Source of the DNA: an uncultured Prevotella sp.
GTDB lineage: Bacteria > Bacteroidota > Bacteroidia > Bacteroidales > Bacteroidaceae
Assembly (NCBI GenBank): GCA_905234355.1
Contig: CAJOHP010000032.1
Location: 10,304 to 27,120 of the forward strand
Reading direction: 5' to 3'
Length of the DNA: 16,817 nucleotides
Both the position numbers and the translations under genes were made by a program. Below are positions 15,639 to 16,817 of this stretch, piece by piece. A model generated the notes under the pieces. The model did not search any database. It was not told the DNA's origin and worked only from the letters and a program-made list of their open reading frames with translations. Each line of letters starts with the position of its first letter. Positions within the stretch are counted from its first letter, which is position 1.

Positions 15639-16516
15639 GGTCGTAGCGCTATAATCGTACTGTCGGTGCATTCCAGGTGGATGCGTTCAAACATATTGAG
15701 CTGTCCTATCGCCTCGGCCGGCTCCAGGTGTCGGTCCCACAGGAAGAACAGCCGTATAGTCTTGACTTCCTCGTCTCTCCACTCTATGCGCAGGTGGTAG
15801 TAGTCGGCTATGTCGGTGAGAATTTTTTGAAGCGTGGCCTCTTCGTAGCGCACGATGCTGCCCGTGGCGGTGTCTGCCCCGACGGAGTCTGGCGAGGCAG
15901 ATGTCGTTTGGCGACTGCCGGCCGGCTGTTCTATCACCGGTTGTCCTGTGTCCGTCGTCCTGTGCCTGACGATGTGTATGGCAGCAAGGGCCACGACCGA
16001 CACGAGCAGGACGCCAAGGGCTGTGGCCACGAGTCTGTATTCCTTCATCGACATCCTGGCCTTCAACAGATGTTTGTACACCATCACCCGGCTGATGCCC
16101 AGCCGGTCGGCTATCTCCTGATACTTCATGCCCTGCTGATGGCGCATCTGAAACACGCGCAGCGTCTGCTCCGTCAGCTGGTGCCTGGCATAGACCATCA
16201 GCTGCTGATATTGCTGATCTACGGTCGTGGCCGTCACGTCATCGGTGCTGTCGTGCTGACTCATCTCTATAGCATAGGCTTGCTCAAACCTGGCTCTCAC
16301 ATGCCTGTGCTCTATCTGGTTCAGGCAACGGTTCCTGACGCTCGCTGCCAGATAGCTCTCCACATTCTTCGGCATGATGTCCGTCTGCATCAGCGTGGCA
16401 AACACTTCGCTCACCACGTCACGGGCTTCCTCTTCATCATGGAGCATCGTCCCTGCCAGCCGTAACATCGGTTGATAGTGCTCACGGAACAGCCGTTCTG
16501 TCTCTTTCTCTTTCAT
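15635..16516 (-). CDS. Membrane-bound ECF sigma factor fused to a FecR-type periplasmic domain (DUF4974)
   Basis: One 293-residue chain holds an ECF sigma factor and a FecR-like sensor end. Sigma region 2 (about 5-75) includes DEEEARDVVSEVFATLM; sigma region 4 (about 100-157) has a helix-turn-helix around YQEIADRLGISRVMVYKHL (132-150). Only about five residues later comes a single membrane helix (162-183), then a Ser/Thr/Pro-rich linker (184-221). The last domain (222-291, RYEEATLQKILTDIADYYHL onward) has the DUF4974 / FecR C-terminal pattern. The cytoplasmic anti-sigma region and the central FecR domain of normal FecR proteins are missing. The reading frame is continuous. Its stop overlaps the start of an STN-domain outer-membrane protein, the usual partner of FecR. 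I infer a direct surface-to-promoter switch, probably needing proteolytic release of the sigma part. Sigma and membrane parts are sure; the DUF4974 call is by pattern. Confidence 0.88.
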   Translation of the reverse strand: MKEKETERLFREHYQPMLRLAGTMLHDEEEARDVVSEVFATLMQTDIMPKNVESYLAASVRNRCLNQIEHRHVRARFEQAYAIEMSQHDSTDDVTATTVDQQYQQLMVYARHQLTEQTLRVFQMRHQQGMKYQEIADRLGISRVMVYKHLLKARMSMKEYRLVATALGVLLVSVVALAAIHIVRHRTTDTGQPVIEQPAGSRQTTSASPDSVGADTATGSIVRYEEATLQKILTDIADYYHLRIEWRDEEVKTIRLFFLWDRHLEPAEAIGQLNMFERIHLECTDSTIIALRP

Positions 16517-16582
16517 TCTATTATTATAGACAGGAAGGAGGGGCGAAAAGCTAACTCCAATTCACAAAAAATCTCCCGTTCG

Positions 16583-16619
16583 AAAAAAATAATTAGAACG
16601 CCAGAAGCACATGGTGGCG
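16583..16619 (-). terminator. Weak terminator candidate after tilS
   Basis: On the minus strand, a 5-bp stem (CGCCA/TGGCG, arms 16619-16615 and 16603-16599) is followed by TTCTAATTA and then seven T residues (16589-16583). The T run is offset from the stem, so efficiency is doubtful. If it works, the four-gene unit needs its own promoter between here and 16516, and I see no clear TTTG / TAnnTTTG pair there. Confidence 0.3.
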
Positions 16620-16644
16620 CACAGCAGGGCCGATGGTCATGCAC

Positions 16645-16815
16645 TCACGTTGGTGTGAAAGTCAGTCTCATCATCCTGTGTGTCTCTGGTGTGATGCGGC
16701 ATTGCTGTGCTGTCCTGATGCCGGGCAACCACAGCACGTGTCCTGCGGAGTCGGTGAGCACGAGCTGCCGTCGCTTGTCGGTGACGGGCATCTTCACGTC
16801 GGTGAGCAGGTCGCT
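16645..16815 (-). CDS. tilS: C-terminal end of probable tRNA(Ile)-lysidine synthase, partial
   Basis: This open frame runs in from the right edge and gives 56 residues before a TGA at 16645-16647. The pattern SDLLTDVKMP, then KRRQLVLTD, GHVLWLPGIR, RITPETHRMMRL fits the C-terminal domain of TilS, whose usual end reads roughly SD..tD.K.p...R....vl...g.i.WL.g.R......it..T....l. TilS makes lysidine at position 34 of the CAU-anticodon isoleucine tRNA. The rest of the gene, including the ATP-binding SGGxDS motif, lies outside the window, so the name rests on the C-terminal pattern only. The stop is 128 nt upstream of the sigma-fusion start. Confidence 0.72.
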   Translation of the reverse strand, partial: SDLLTDVKMPVTDKRRQLVLTDSAGHVLWLPGIRTAQQCRITPETHRMMRLTFTPT

Positions 16816-16817
16816 GA

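Noticed and set aside
15636..15671. Upstream ATG at 15671 as the start of the outer-membrane protein
   Set aside because: It would put 11 extra polar residues before the signal peptide; the ATG at 15638 overlaps the upstream stop as ATGA and begins directly with a signal peptide.

Overview
The window looks like a chromosomal segment of a Bacteroidota bacterium, most likely Bacteroidales and perhaps Prevotellaceae-like. Grounds seen in the sequence: two promoters of the Bacteroidota form (TTTG, a 20-nt spacer, TAnnTTTG); F-type ATP synthase genes in the order atpD-atpC-small membrane gene-atpB-E-F-H-A-G, with a short epsilon subunit and an a subunit carrying an N-terminal exported extension; and an ECF sigma / DUF4974 / STN-domain outer-membrane protein set typical of this phylum. 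The genus is inference.

Region 1 (107-7393, minus strand) is a complete ATP synthase operon. It runs from a promoter at 7362-7393 to a strong intrinsic terminator at 107-146. All eight F1Fo subunit genes have intact catalytic and ion-path residues. A 91-residue three-helix membrane protein lies between atpC and atpB, in the position of an AtpI-type assembly factor. The c subunit has proton-type rather than sodium-type features.

Region 2 (7483-10144, plus strand) diverges from the ATP synthase operon. It encodes a LacI-family regulator and, 31 nt further on, an altronate dehydratase (uxaA), so it is probably a small regulated hexuronate-degradation unit. The gene-free stretch 10145-10626 lies between converging genes. 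It holds an imperfect inverted repeat and a striking palindrome with perfect 47-bp arms built around a 22-bp tandem repeat.

Region 3 (10627-16516, minus strand) is a tightly packed four-gene unit and the most unusual part of the window. Its first gene fuses an ECF sigma factor to a single membrane helix and a periplasmic FecR C-terminal-type (DUF4974) domain, with no separate anti-sigma domain. It overlaps by ATGA an outer-membrane beta-barrel protein with an N-terminal STN signalling domain. That gene is followed 9 nt later by a GT-C (PMT/ArnT-like) glycosyltransferase, which overlaps by ATGA a UbiA-family prenyl-phosphate phosphoribosyltransferase. My inference is a one-protein cell-surface signalling switch that controls, and is co-made with, a lipid-linked pentose glycosylation module. 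At the right edge (16645-16815, minus) is the C-terminal end of a probable tilS gene.
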